This document shows, piece by piece, positions 1-5,492 of a DNA stretch of 6,644 nt (within the stretch, counting starts at the first letter, position 1; every line of letters begins with the position of its first letter). The translations under genes and the position numbers were made by a program. The notes under the pieces were generated by a model, which worked only from the letters and a program-made list of their open reading frames with translations, did not search any database and was not told the origin of the DNA. The stretch is from Rhodospirillaceae bacterium (GTDB lineage Bacteria; Pseudomonadota; Alphaproteobacteria; Rhodospirillales; Magnetovibrionaceae): contig NVTL01000005.1 of the NCBI GenBank assembly GCA_002401565.1, forward strand, positions 66,778 through 73,421, written 5' to 3'.

Positions 1-58
1 TTTCCCCAAACAACAAGATACGCTTTTGGATATTTTGGGTGCAGATGGTCAAACATGA
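1..58 (+). CDS. C-terminal end of an unidentified upstream gene (partial)
   Basis: Reading from position 2, an open frame gives the 18 residues FPKQQDTLLDILGADGQT and stops at TGA 56-58. That stop overlaps the ATG of the next gene (ATGA at 55-58), the usual layout of translationally coupled genes, which is the main reason to believe this frame. The fragment is too short to assign to a family and its start lies outside the window. It probably shares a transcript with the phosphopantetheinyl transferase that follows. Confidence 0.55.
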   Translation, partial: FPKQQDTLLDILGADGQT

Positions 59-825
59 TCATTCAGGCTCAAAAGACCAACGCAACGATCTGTTTTTCAA
101 AACGAGGTCCTGAGGACGGTGAGGGGGCTAAGTTGGGGCAAGATGAAATCCATGTCTGGAAACTGCCACTGCGTCGCACGGATGAACAATTTATAGATTT
201 CGAAAACAGCCTTTGCCAAGACGAACGCCAGCGTGCCGACGCCTTTCTTTTTCCTCACCTGCGCCAACGGTTTGTTGCGCGGCGTGGATTGCAACGTCTG
301 ATTTTGGGCCAGTATTGTGGCGTTCGGGCAAAAGATATTAAATTTGTTTATGATGACCATGGAAAACCTCAGGTGTCACCAGATCACAATCTCATAAACC
401 TGCATTTCAGCATTAGCCATAGCGAAGATTTAGCGCTTCTGGCCTGTTCGCGACACAAACCCGTTGGTATAGACATCGAAAACATTCGAGCGGTCGAAGA
501 TCGCGATGACATTGTATCGCGGTTTTTTTCAGACATAGAAAAACAGGCTTGGCAATCCATCAAGCCCGCCGAGCGCACCCAAGCTTTTTTCAAAGCGTGG
601 ACCCGAAAAGAAGCTTTTGTAAAAGCCTTAGGCGTTGGTCTGGGTTTAGACCTAAACCAATTCAGCGTCAGTTTCGAAGACCAAGATACGCGTTTATTGT
701 CATGGTCCGAAGAGTCCGAAAAAAAAGAAAACTGGATGTTATATTTGGTGAACCCAGATCAAAATTTCAGCGCGGCCTTAGCAAGTTCAAACAAAAATGG
801 AAAGATTTGTTTGTTTCAGAAATAA
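55..825 (+). CDS. 4'-phosphopantetheinyl transferase, Sfp/EntD type
   Basis: This enzyme moves the phosphopantetheine arm of coenzyme A onto a serine of acyl- or peptidyl-carrier proteins and so activates fatty-acid, polyketide or nonribosomal peptide machinery in the cytoplasm. The 256-residue product shows the family signatures in order: DERQRADAF at 56-64, the KP and SISHS region at about 104-123, VGIDIE at 137-142 with Mg-binding D140 and E142, and WTRKEAFVKALG at 182-193 with E186 as the third metal ligand and K185/K190. Sfp itself has 224 residues; the excess is a roughly 30-residue N-terminus before the conserved EIHVWKLPL. The ATG at 55 is chosen because it overlaps the upstream stop. 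A TTG at 133 preceded by GAGGGGG (121-127) would give a 230-residue protein of more usual length and remains possible. No carrier-protein gene is visible here, so the target is unknown. Confidence 0.93.
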   Translation: MIIQAQKTNATICFSKRGPEDGEGAKLGQDEIHVWKLPLRRTDEQFIDFENSLCQDERQRADAFLFPHLRQRFVARRGLQRLILGQYCGVRAKDIKFVYDDHGKPQVSPDHNLINLHFSISHSEDLALLACSRHKPVGIDIENIRAVEDRDDIVSRFFSDIEKQAWQSIKPAERTQAFFKAWTRKEAFVKALGVGLGLDLNQFSVSFEDQDTRLLSWSEESEKKENWMLYLVNPDQNFSAALASSNKNGKICLFQK

Positions 826-855
826 AGGCGCCTTTATAAAGACCCGTTAGTCTTT
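822..855. terminator. Palindromic region between convergent genes, possible bidirectional terminator
   Basis: Two adjacent inverted repeats fill the gap between the stop codons of the phosphopantetheinyl transferase and mscS. Positions 822-837 form a perfect 16-bp palindrome, ATAAAGGCGCCTTTAT. Positions 838-843 and 850-855 (AAAGAC and GTCTTT) form a 6-bp stem with a 6-nt loop. Stems are short or AT-rich and the T-tracts are weak, so termination is only a suggestion, based mainly on position between convergent stops. Confidence 0.3.
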
Positions 856-1662
856 CACCACATGAACATCCATCTGCGGATACGGAATGCTGACACCGGC
901 TTCGTCGAATTTAGCTTTTACGGATTCCAAAAAGTCAGAACGCACGGCCCAGTAATCGGAACTTTTGACCCACGGGCGGACGTTTATGTTGATGCTACAC
1001 TCTGCTAAGTCAGCTAACGCCACGGCATACGCGGGGTCTTTAAGGAGGCGGTCTTCGGCGTCCAGAATTTCACAAATGATATCTTTGGCTTGTTTGATGT
1101 TGTCTTGGTATCCGATGCCGATCACCATGTCGATGCGCCGGGTGTCGCGGGCGGAATAATTGGTGATGACGCCGCTGTAAATATTGCCGTTGGGCACGAT
1201 GATTTCTTTGTTGTCGCCTGTGCGAAAGACCGAACTGAAAATATTGATGTGTTCGACCGTTCCGGAAATACCCGCGGCCTCAACAAAATCGCCCGTTTTG
1301 ATGGGACGAAAGATGATCAGCATCACGCCTGCGGCAAAGTTTGAAAGCGAGTCTTTCAAAGCCAAACCAATGGCTAAACCTGCAGCACCCAACACGGCAA
1401 TCAGCGATGTTGTATCTACGCCAAGCTTGTTCAATGCGGCAATAATCACCACCAATTGCAAAACCGCACTGATGATCGAGGCGATAAAGTTGATGAGAAT
1501 ATCATCCATGCTCGCTCGCGCCATAATTTTGCGGGTGATGGAGACAACAAATTTAGCGATCAAACGGCCAATGACAAAGACCAAAATCGCCATCACCAAA
1601 TTGATGCCCCACGGCAAAACGTAAGTATCAATCAAATGGGGGATATCTAAATTTTCAAGCAT
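847..1662 (-). CDS. mscS: Small-conductance mechanosensitive channel MscS
   Basis: MscS is an inner-membrane homoheptamer that opens under membrane tension and releases solutes during osmotic downshock. The 271-residue product is close to the 286 of E. coli MscS and parallels it along its length. Hydrophobic segments lie at about 18-42 and 58-78. The pore helix TM3 (about 86-118) has the Gly/Ala pattern GAAGLAIGLAL followed by SLSNFAAG. The beta domain contains RTGDNKEIIVPNG (147-159), and the C-terminus ends in FDEAGVSIPYPQMDV, nearly as in E. coli. The start at 1662 is chosen because AGAGG sits 5 nt upstream. The frame is open 20 codons further up to 1722, but that stretch has no comparable ribosome site and no family resemblance. 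In TM3 the pair equivalent to E. coli Q112-G113 is K103-D104, while the second hinge glycine (G121) is kept as G112. The gene is divergent from umuDC. Confidence 0.96.
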   Translation of the reverse strand: MLENLDIPHLIDTYVLPWGINLVMAILVFVIGRLIAKFVVSITRKIMARASMDDILINFIASIISAVLQLVVIIAALNKLGVDTTSLIAVLGAAGLAIGLALKDSLSNFAAGVMLIIFRPIKTGDFVEAAGISGTVEHINIFSSVFRTGDNKEIIVPNGNIYSGVITNYSARDTRRIDMVIGIGYQDNIKQAKDIICEILDAEDRLLKDPAYAVALADLAECSININVRPWVKSSDYWAVRSDFLESVKAKFDEAGVSIPYPQMDVHVVKD

Positions 1663-1667
1663 ATTAA

Positions 1668-1672
1668 CCTCT
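1668..1672 (-). promoter_or_regulatory. Ribosome binding site that fixes the mscS start
   Basis: On the minus strand AGAGG is followed by 5 nt (TTAAT) and then ATG at 1662. This is the only good Shine-Dalgarno match near the 5' end of the mscS frame and favours the 271-residue product over the longer 291-residue reading. Confidence 0.7.
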
Positions 1673-1735
1673 GAATAAAAGAACACATTTGACAGTTTCC
1701 CCTCTCTGTTCTTTTTTTTCAAGGGAATTCAGGAC

Positions 1736-1764
1736 TTGTCTGTATATAAGTGATGATGTATGTT
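1736..1764 (+). promoter_or_regulatory. Candidate sigma-70 promoter of umuDC
   Basis: TTGTCT (1736-1741) and TATGTT (1759-1764) are separated by 17 nt; each matches 4 of 6 consensus bases. Transcription would begin near 1771, giving a leader of about 26 nt before umuD. The -10 element overlaps the LexA box at 1762-1776, which suits repression by LexA and supports this otherwise modest match. A TATAAG at 1745-1750 is an alternative -10 but has no fitting -35. Confidence 0.45.
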
Positions 1765-1776
1765 CTGTCTTTGTTC
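1762..1776 (+). promoter_or_regulatory. LexA-binding SOS box, GTTC-N7-GTTC
   Basis: Positions 1762-1765 and 1773-1776 both read GTTC, separated by exactly 7 nt (TGTCTTT). This direct repeat is the known LexA operator of alphaproteobacteria, unlike the CTG-N10-CAG palindrome of E. coli. It lies 20 nt upstream of the umuD start and overlaps the candidate -10, so LexA bound here should block umuDC transcription until DNA damage triggers RecA-stimulated LexA self-cleavage. No second copy was noticed elsewhere in the window. Confidence 0.85.
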
Positions 1777-1784
1777 TTATTATT

Positions 1785-1791
1785 AAGGTGG
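1785..1791 (+). promoter_or_regulatory. Ribosome binding site of umuD
   Basis: AAGGTGG lies 5 nt before the ATG at 1797. It decides the start: the frame is open upstream to 1689, but those codons would run through the LexA box and promoter and have no Shine-Dalgarno sequence. Confidence 0.75.
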
Positions 1792-1796
1792 TCGAT

Positions 1797-2339
1797 ATGA
1801 AAAAGGATGTGTTGGGCGCGGCCTATCCGCACAGACCCGCATCTGTATCAGAGACGGTATCAGAGGCGGCATCTGGTGAAGCATTTGACGAGGGGGCAGG
1901 CCAATCGCCGAACGTTTACCCGGCGTGTTGCAAGACCTGCCGAAAGCTGCCCGTGTTGGCGAGTTCTGTGCATGCAGGCTTTCCGTCTCCGGCCGAAGAT
2001 TATGTGGAAGGTAGTCTCGATTTAAACGAACACCTGATCCGTCATCCGGCGGCCACGTTCATTGTCCGGGTCGAAGGCGAATCCATGCGCGGGGCGGGTA
2101 TTTTTCCCGGTGATTTGTTGGTGGTGGATCGTTCTGTTGAGCCTCGTGATGGGCATGTGGTGATTGCCGCCGTCGAAGGTGAGCTCACCGTTAAACGTCT
2201 GAAAGGCCGTGCGGGCCAGTGGAGCCTGATCGCCGAACACCCAGATTTCCCGCCCATTCGTCTGAACGGTGGCGGCGAGGCATCTTCGATTTGGGGGGTT
2301 GTCACCAGTTCTGTGCGCAGGTTGGATCATGGGCTCTAA
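1797..2339 (+). CDS. umuD: UmuD, self-cleaving subunit of translesion DNA polymerase V
   Basis: UmuD is a LexA-like S24 peptidase relative that cleaves itself when stimulated by RecA filaments; the product UmuD' joins UmuC to form polymerase V for error-prone bypass of DNA lesions. The 180-residue protein has the cleavage site HAGFPSP with the scissile bond A60-G61, the nucleophile S96 in GESM, and the general base K133 in ELTVKRL. The Ser-Lys spacing of 37 residues equals that of E. coli UmuD (S60, K97). All three landmarks sit 36 residues later than in E. coli because of an N-terminal extension that is Ser/Glu/Ala-rich and carries C44, C45 and C48. That extension would be lost on cleavage. 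The scissile pair Ala-Gly is LexA-like, where E. coli UmuD has Cys-Gly. The gene overlaps umuC by 11 nt and is preceded by a LexA box. Homology is clear from residue 50 on; the role of the extension is unknown. Confidence 0.95.
   Translation: MKKDVLGAAYPHRPASVSETVSEAASGEAFDEGAGQSPNVYPACCKTCRKLPVLASSVHAGFPSPAEDYVEGSLDLNEHLIRHPAATFIVRVEGESMRGAGIFPGDLLVVDRSVEPRDGHVVIAAVEGELTVKRLKGRAGQWSLIAEHPDFPPIRLNGGGEASSIWGVVTSSVRRLDHGL
1845..1868 (+). repeat. Two-copy 12-nt tandem repeat in the umuD 5' region
   Basis: GTATCAGAGACG (1845-1856) is followed directly by GTATCAGAGGCG (1857-1868), 11 of 12 bases identical. In frame it encodes VSET then VSEA inside the umuD N-terminal extension, so a small in-frame duplication seems to have lengthened this non-conserved part. 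Confidence 0.7.
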
Positions 2340-3651
2340 GGATCAAGGCAAACAAAAAGAACCGCTTTATGCCTTGGTCGACTGTAATAATTTTTTTGCG
2401 TCGTGTGAACGGGTGTTTCGCCCGGATTTGGAAGGCAAACCCATTGTCGTGCTGTCCAACAATGATGGCTGTATCGTCGCCCGGTCCAACGAAGTCAAAG
2501 CGTTAGACGTGCCCATGGCGGGGCCTTATTTTAAATCCAAGGCTTTGTTGGAACGGCATGGCACCACCGTTTTTTCCTCAAATTATGAACTGTACGCCGA
2601 CATGTCCGCCCGCGTCATGGAAATTTTGGCCGATTTCAGCCCCAGTTTGGAAGTCTATTCCATCGATGAAGCCTTTTTAAATCTGAACGATTTTGATGAA
2701 AACATGCTGGCCCCACACCTTCGTAAATTGCAAACCCAAGTCAAACGGTGGACCGGAATTCCCGTTTCCATTGGTGTTGCCAGGACAAAAACATTGGCAA
2801 AGCTGGCTTCGGAACGGGCCAAAAAAGATGCCTGTAACCAAGGTCTGTTGATCTTAAAAGAACCCGCCGACATCCAAAGCGCTTTGCGGCGCACGCCCGT
2901 GGGGGATGTTTGGGGGATCGGGCGGCGTTGGGCTAAACGGTTTCAATCCATGGGCATTACCTCTGCTGCTGATTTCGTTGGGCTTCAGGACGCTTGGGTG
3001 CGGGGTAAAATGGGGGTGACTGGGGCCCGCACGCATACTGAATTGTTGGGCCAAGTATGCTTTGTTTTGCAAAGTCAGCCACAGTCGAAAAAATCATGCG
3101 TGGCGTCGCGCAGCTTTTCAAAACCTGTGACCGATTACGGTGAATTAAAAGATGCCATCGCGACCTTTTCCGCCCGCGCGGCCGAACGTTTGCGCAAGGG
3201 GGGCTTGGTCGCGACCGAGGTCAATGCCTTTGTCTTGACGGACCGTTTTAAAGAAAATGAAGCCGGCCACGGCGGGGCCGCCACCGTGGCCTTGACCTCA
3301 CCCTCTAATCTCACATCCGATATCACACGTGCGGCTTTAAAAGGTTTGCAAAAAGCTTATCGTCCGGGGACCCTGTATAAAAAAGCGGGGGTGATGTTGT
3401 TGGGGTTGGCGCCCGAATCCCAAGCTCAAACGACCTTGTTCGCCGCCCCAGCCCCAACGCAAAAAAAGGCCAAGCGCCTGCAGCGGGCTTTGGATGTTTT
3501 GAACGGGGCAAAATATGGGGTGCGCGATTTGGTCCGGGTTGGCGCTTTTTCAGGCCCCATCGAAAACCCTAAAAACTGGCATCTGCGCCGGGATCAAAGA
3601 TCACCGCGTTACACAACACAATGGAAAGAATTAAAAGGGATAAAAGATTAG
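2329..3651 (+). CDS. umuC: UmuC, catalytic subunit of DNA polymerase V (Y family)
   Basis: UmuC is the Y-family polymerase that inserts nucleotides opposite damaged bases with the help of UmuD', RecA and the beta clamp. The 440-residue protein (422 in E. coli) carries the active-site acids D18 in LVDCNNFF and D113-E114 in YSIDEAFLNL, the fingers region with NNDGCIVARS (44-53), and SIGVARTKTLAKLASE (147-162) of the palm. A thumb helix-hairpin-helix follows at about 195-225 and a little-finger domain at about 255-360. A clamp-binding peptide QTTLF lies at 367-371. The tail from about 385 ends with W-x(9)-SPRYTTQW, the C-terminal pattern usual for UmuC proteins. The ATG at 2329 is chosen because AGG lies 7 nt upstream and the following residues fit the family; an upstream in-frame ATG at 2269 would add 20 residues read from within umuD. 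It overlaps the umuD end by 11 nt, so translation is probably coupled, and it shares the SOS promoter. Confidence 0.97.
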   Translation: MGSKDQGKQKEPLYALVDCNNFFASCERVFRPDLEGKPIVVLSNNDGCIVARSNEVKALDVPMAGPYFKSKALLERHGTTVFSSNYELYADMSARVMEILADFSPSLEVYSIDEAFLNLNDFDENMLAPHLRKLQTQVKRWTGIPVSIGVARTKTLAKLASERAKKDACNQGLLILKEPADIQSALRRTPVGDVWGIGRRWAKRFQSMGITSAADFVGLQDAWVRGKMGVTGARTHTELLGQVCFVLQSQPQSKKSCVASRSFSKPVTDYGELKDAIATFSARAAERLRKGGLVATEVNAFVLTDRFKENEAGHGGAATVALTSPSNLTSDITRAALKGLQKAYRPGTLYKKAGVMLLGLAPESQAQTTLFAAPAPTQKKAKRLQRALDVLNGAKYGVRDLVRVGAFSGPIENPKNWHLRRDQRSPRYTTQWKELKGIKD

Positions 3652-3657
3652 CCGCCG

Positions 3658-3918
3658 TTAATCGCCATTGACCGCAGTTTTGAAAATTTTGGTCATGGTC
3701 ACGGCCAAGTGATCTTCGACCACCACAACTTCGGCCAGAGCGATGATGTTTCCGTTGGCTTTGATTTCGATGTCTTCGCCCACGGTGCGGTCCAATTGAA
3801 CCACGGCCCCACGGCCCATTTTCAACAATTGGCTGACTTTCATCTCTGCCGTGCCCAAAACCGCCGTTACCTCAAGGGGAACGTCTAACAGGGTTTTATG
3901 CTCGTCATCTTCGCCCAT
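3658..3918 (-). CDS. fliN: Flagellar motor switch protein FliN, short form
   Basis: FliN forms the lower part of the flagellar C-ring with FliG and FliM and takes part in torque switching at the cytoplasmic face of the basal body. The 86-residue product is almost entirely one SpoA (FliN/FliM C-terminal) domain at about 11-80. It has the typical run VPLEVTAVLGTAEM, then LLKMGRGAVVQLDR, NGNIIALAEVVVVEDHLAV and a terminal TKIFK. E. coli FliN has 137 residues; here the N-terminal extension is reduced to about 10 acidic residues. The start at 3918 is preceded by a GA-rich stretch containing AGG repeats. The gene stands last in a minus-strand run and its stop lies 6 bp from that of umuC. No other chemotaxis or C-ring gene is in view, so it may be an orphan copy or the main FliN of a dispersed flagellar set. 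A SpoA protein of a type III secretion system is a less likely alternative. Confidence 0.88.
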   Translation of the reverse strand: MGEDDEHKTLLDVPLEVTAVLGTAEMKVSQLLKMGRGAVVQLDRTVGEDIEIKANGNIIALAEVVVVEDHLAVTMTKIFKTAVNGD

Positions 3919-3952
3919 GGGACCTGACCTTCAAATTATTTCAGATGCAGAC

Positions 3953-3958
3953 ATTATA
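3953..3958 (-). promoter_or_regulatory. Possible -10 element upstream of fliN
   Basis: The minus strand reads a perfect TATAAT from 3958 to 3953, which would start transcription about 28 nt before the fliN ATG. No fitting -35 was found at 16-18 nt spacing (GGTCGT, GGGTCG or AGGGTC), so the call rests on the -10 alone. If real, fliN could be transcribed independently of the genes upstream. Confidence 0.3.
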
Positions 3959-4001
3959 ACTTGAAAACGGTTAAACGACCCTGAAAGAGCTTACAGTCTG
4001 G

Positions 4002-4907
4002 TTATTGAACGGTTATGGACTTGGGAATGGTGGGCATTAAGGATTGTACAGGTTTCAAACCATTGGTTTGACGCCACGCCATAAGTTGGGCTTGGCGGTT
4101 TTTGGCAAAGCTTGTCGTTTGGGCCTGACCTTTCAGGCGATCTCTTGAGGCTCCTGGGCGTTGGGCCTTGATTCTGTTGGCGATGGCAAGCCCAGAACCG
4201 CGGATGCCGCCCGCTGTTTTGCGGGCCAAAAAGGATTGGTTAAACCGCTGGGTTAACGACGGATTAAAAGCAACAACGGAAGACTTGGCTTGCGCCATCA
4301 CGGTGTCTTGTTTCTTGGGCGCAGCATGCCAAATCTTAGCCACCTTATCTCGGTATGCTTTATTCAGTTTTGGCGTGGTGGAATGATAATCGCCCACGGC
4401 TTTGATCCACGATTTAGAGATCGCAAAACGTTGACGTAAAAAATCTGCGGCATAAGCTGCATTGGCATTGGGATCAAACGCATGGCTGATGCTGACAAAA
4501 GCATCGGGGTGATATTTTAAATTAATTTGCAAACACCCCACGTCGATATTTTTAACACCATCGGCCTGCAAAGATTTCACAAAAGCCACCGCATCGGCGC
4601 GATTGGGCAAAAAATGCCCCTTACCCCCGGTCGTAACCGTCCATGGCCAGGCAATTGTTGCCCGGTGTTCAGAAGCCCAACGTCCGGATTCTGCATGGGA
4701 AATTGCGTTTAAAAGGCCTTGGGGAATGCCAGCTCTGCGTTCTTGAGCTTTTATCGCTCTCTCACAGGTTTTGGCTTCTCTTTCAAGAGGTTGAGGCGAC
4801 GCCGCAAAGGCACTTTGCACCCAAATAAAACATAATCCAGCTGCCAGTCCGGCAAGAATGGGGCGAACGTTTTGCGGCCAAGCGCGTATGTGCAATATCT
4901 TTTTCAT
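4002..4907 (-). CDS. Exported lytic transglycosylase, SLT domain (VirB1/IagB-like)
   Basis: SLT-fold lytic transglycosylases cut the MurNAc-GlcNAc bond of peptidoglycan with formation of 1,6-anhydroMurNAc, often to make room for flagella, pili or secretion machines. The 301-residue product begins with a signal peptide: basic MKKILHIRAW, a hydrophobic core at about 17-30 and a likely cut after AFA at 35. The SLT domain covers about 44-195, with catalytic E73 in HAESGR, WPWT at 87-90, DVGCLQINL at 122-130, AFDPNANAAYAADFL at 143-157 and DYHS at 173-176. C48 and C125 are the only cysteines after the signal and could form a disulfide. The last 100 residues are strongly basic and low in complexity. 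The start at 4907 gives the best signal peptide; in-frame ATGs at 4919 and 4946 are possible and none has a clear Shine-Dalgarno sequence. It lies between the amidohydrolase/acetyltransferase gene (54-nt gap) and fliN (83-nt gap), so a flagellar job like SltF of Rhodobacter or PleA of Caulobacter is an attractive but unproven idea. Confidence 0.88.
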   Translation of the reverse strand: MKKILHIRAWPQNVRPILAGLAAGLCFIWVQSAFAASPQPLEREAKTCERAIKAQERRAGIPQGLLNAISHAESGRWASEHRATIAWPWTVTTGGKGHFLPNRADAVAFVKSLQADGVKNIDVGCLQINLKYHPDAFVSISHAFDPNANAAYAADFLRQRFAISKSWIKAVGDYHSTTPKLNKAYRDKVAKIWHAAPKKQDTVMAQAKSSVVAFNPSLTQRFNQSFLARKTAGGIRGSGLAIANRIKAQRPGASRDRLKGQAQTTSFAKNRQAQLMAWRQTNGLKPVQSLMPTIPKSITVQ

Positions 4908-4961
4908 ACACAAGACCATGCAACGCGTATGCCAACTCAGTCCCATATATAGGGGGTGGGT

Positions 4962-5492
4962 TTATTTGGGAAGAGTCGTATCGCCTTGGCCCAAAGCCCG
5001 TTGCATGATTACGGTATCGACCCACGTGCCAAATTTAAAACCGACCGATTTTAAGACGGCTTCTTGTTCAAAGCCCAAGCGACGATGCAAATTGATAGAG
5101 GCCTCGTTCCCGGTGCCGCCAATCACCGCGACCATCTGGCGAAAACCCAGATCTGTGCACCGTTCAATCAATGCTGAAAGCAGGCATTTGCCGACGCCTT
5201 TACCAATCACCAACGGGTCAATATAAATGGAATCTTCGACCGTATGGCGATAAGCCGAACGCGGGCGAAATTTAGAAGCATAGGCAAAACCACATACTTT
5301 GCCTTCGATTTCGGCAACGATATAAGGCGCGCCAAAATCCAAAATCGCGGTGCGCCGAGCAAGAATTTCGTCGACGTCGGGGGCTTCTTCTTCAAAACTG
5401 GCGACGCTGTTGCGCACATAATGGGCATAGATGTTCTGAATATCCGGGGCATCTCTGGCATGAGCATTGCGAATTTTAATCTCGGCCTTCAT
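4962..5492 (-). other. GNAT domain, possibly also translated alone from an internal start
   Basis: The acetyltransferase part begins at an ATG at 5492 and would be a normal-length, 176-residue stand-alone GNAT starting MKAEIKIRNAHARD. AAAGG lies 7 nt upstream of this ATG (5504-5500), a good ribosome site placed where a separate gene would have one. Relatives acetylate the amino group of phosphinothricin, methionine sulfoximine or methionine sulfone. The chromosomal setting says nothing about resistance. Whether the cell makes only the fusion, only separate proteins, or both cannot be told from sequence. Confidence 0.5.

Noticed and set aside
1184..1624. Open frame of 146 codons on the + strand
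   Set aside because: It lies wholly antisense to mscS, whose protein matches its family along the full length. The translation is low in complexity and resembles nothing I recognise.
1681..1720. Second LexA-like site near GAAC 1681 or GTTC 1708
   Set aside because: Neither has the matching half-site after 7 nt.
2022..2330. Open frame of 102 codons on the minus strand
   Set aside because: It is antisense to the conserved catalytic part of umuD and has no recognisable features.
3646..3663. GATTA and TAATC inverted repeat between umuC and fliN as a terminator
   Set aside because: The stem is 5 bp and AT-rich, the loop is 8 nt, and no T-tract follows on either strand.
4858..5226. Open frame of 122 codons on the + strand
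   Set aside because: It is antisense to the GNAT domain and the signal peptide of the transglycosylase, both clear family matches.
4962..5492. GNAT domain as an acquired herbicide-resistance gene
   Set aside because: Phosphinothricin-type acetyltransferases are common chromosomal enzymes, and no mobile element or resistance context is present.
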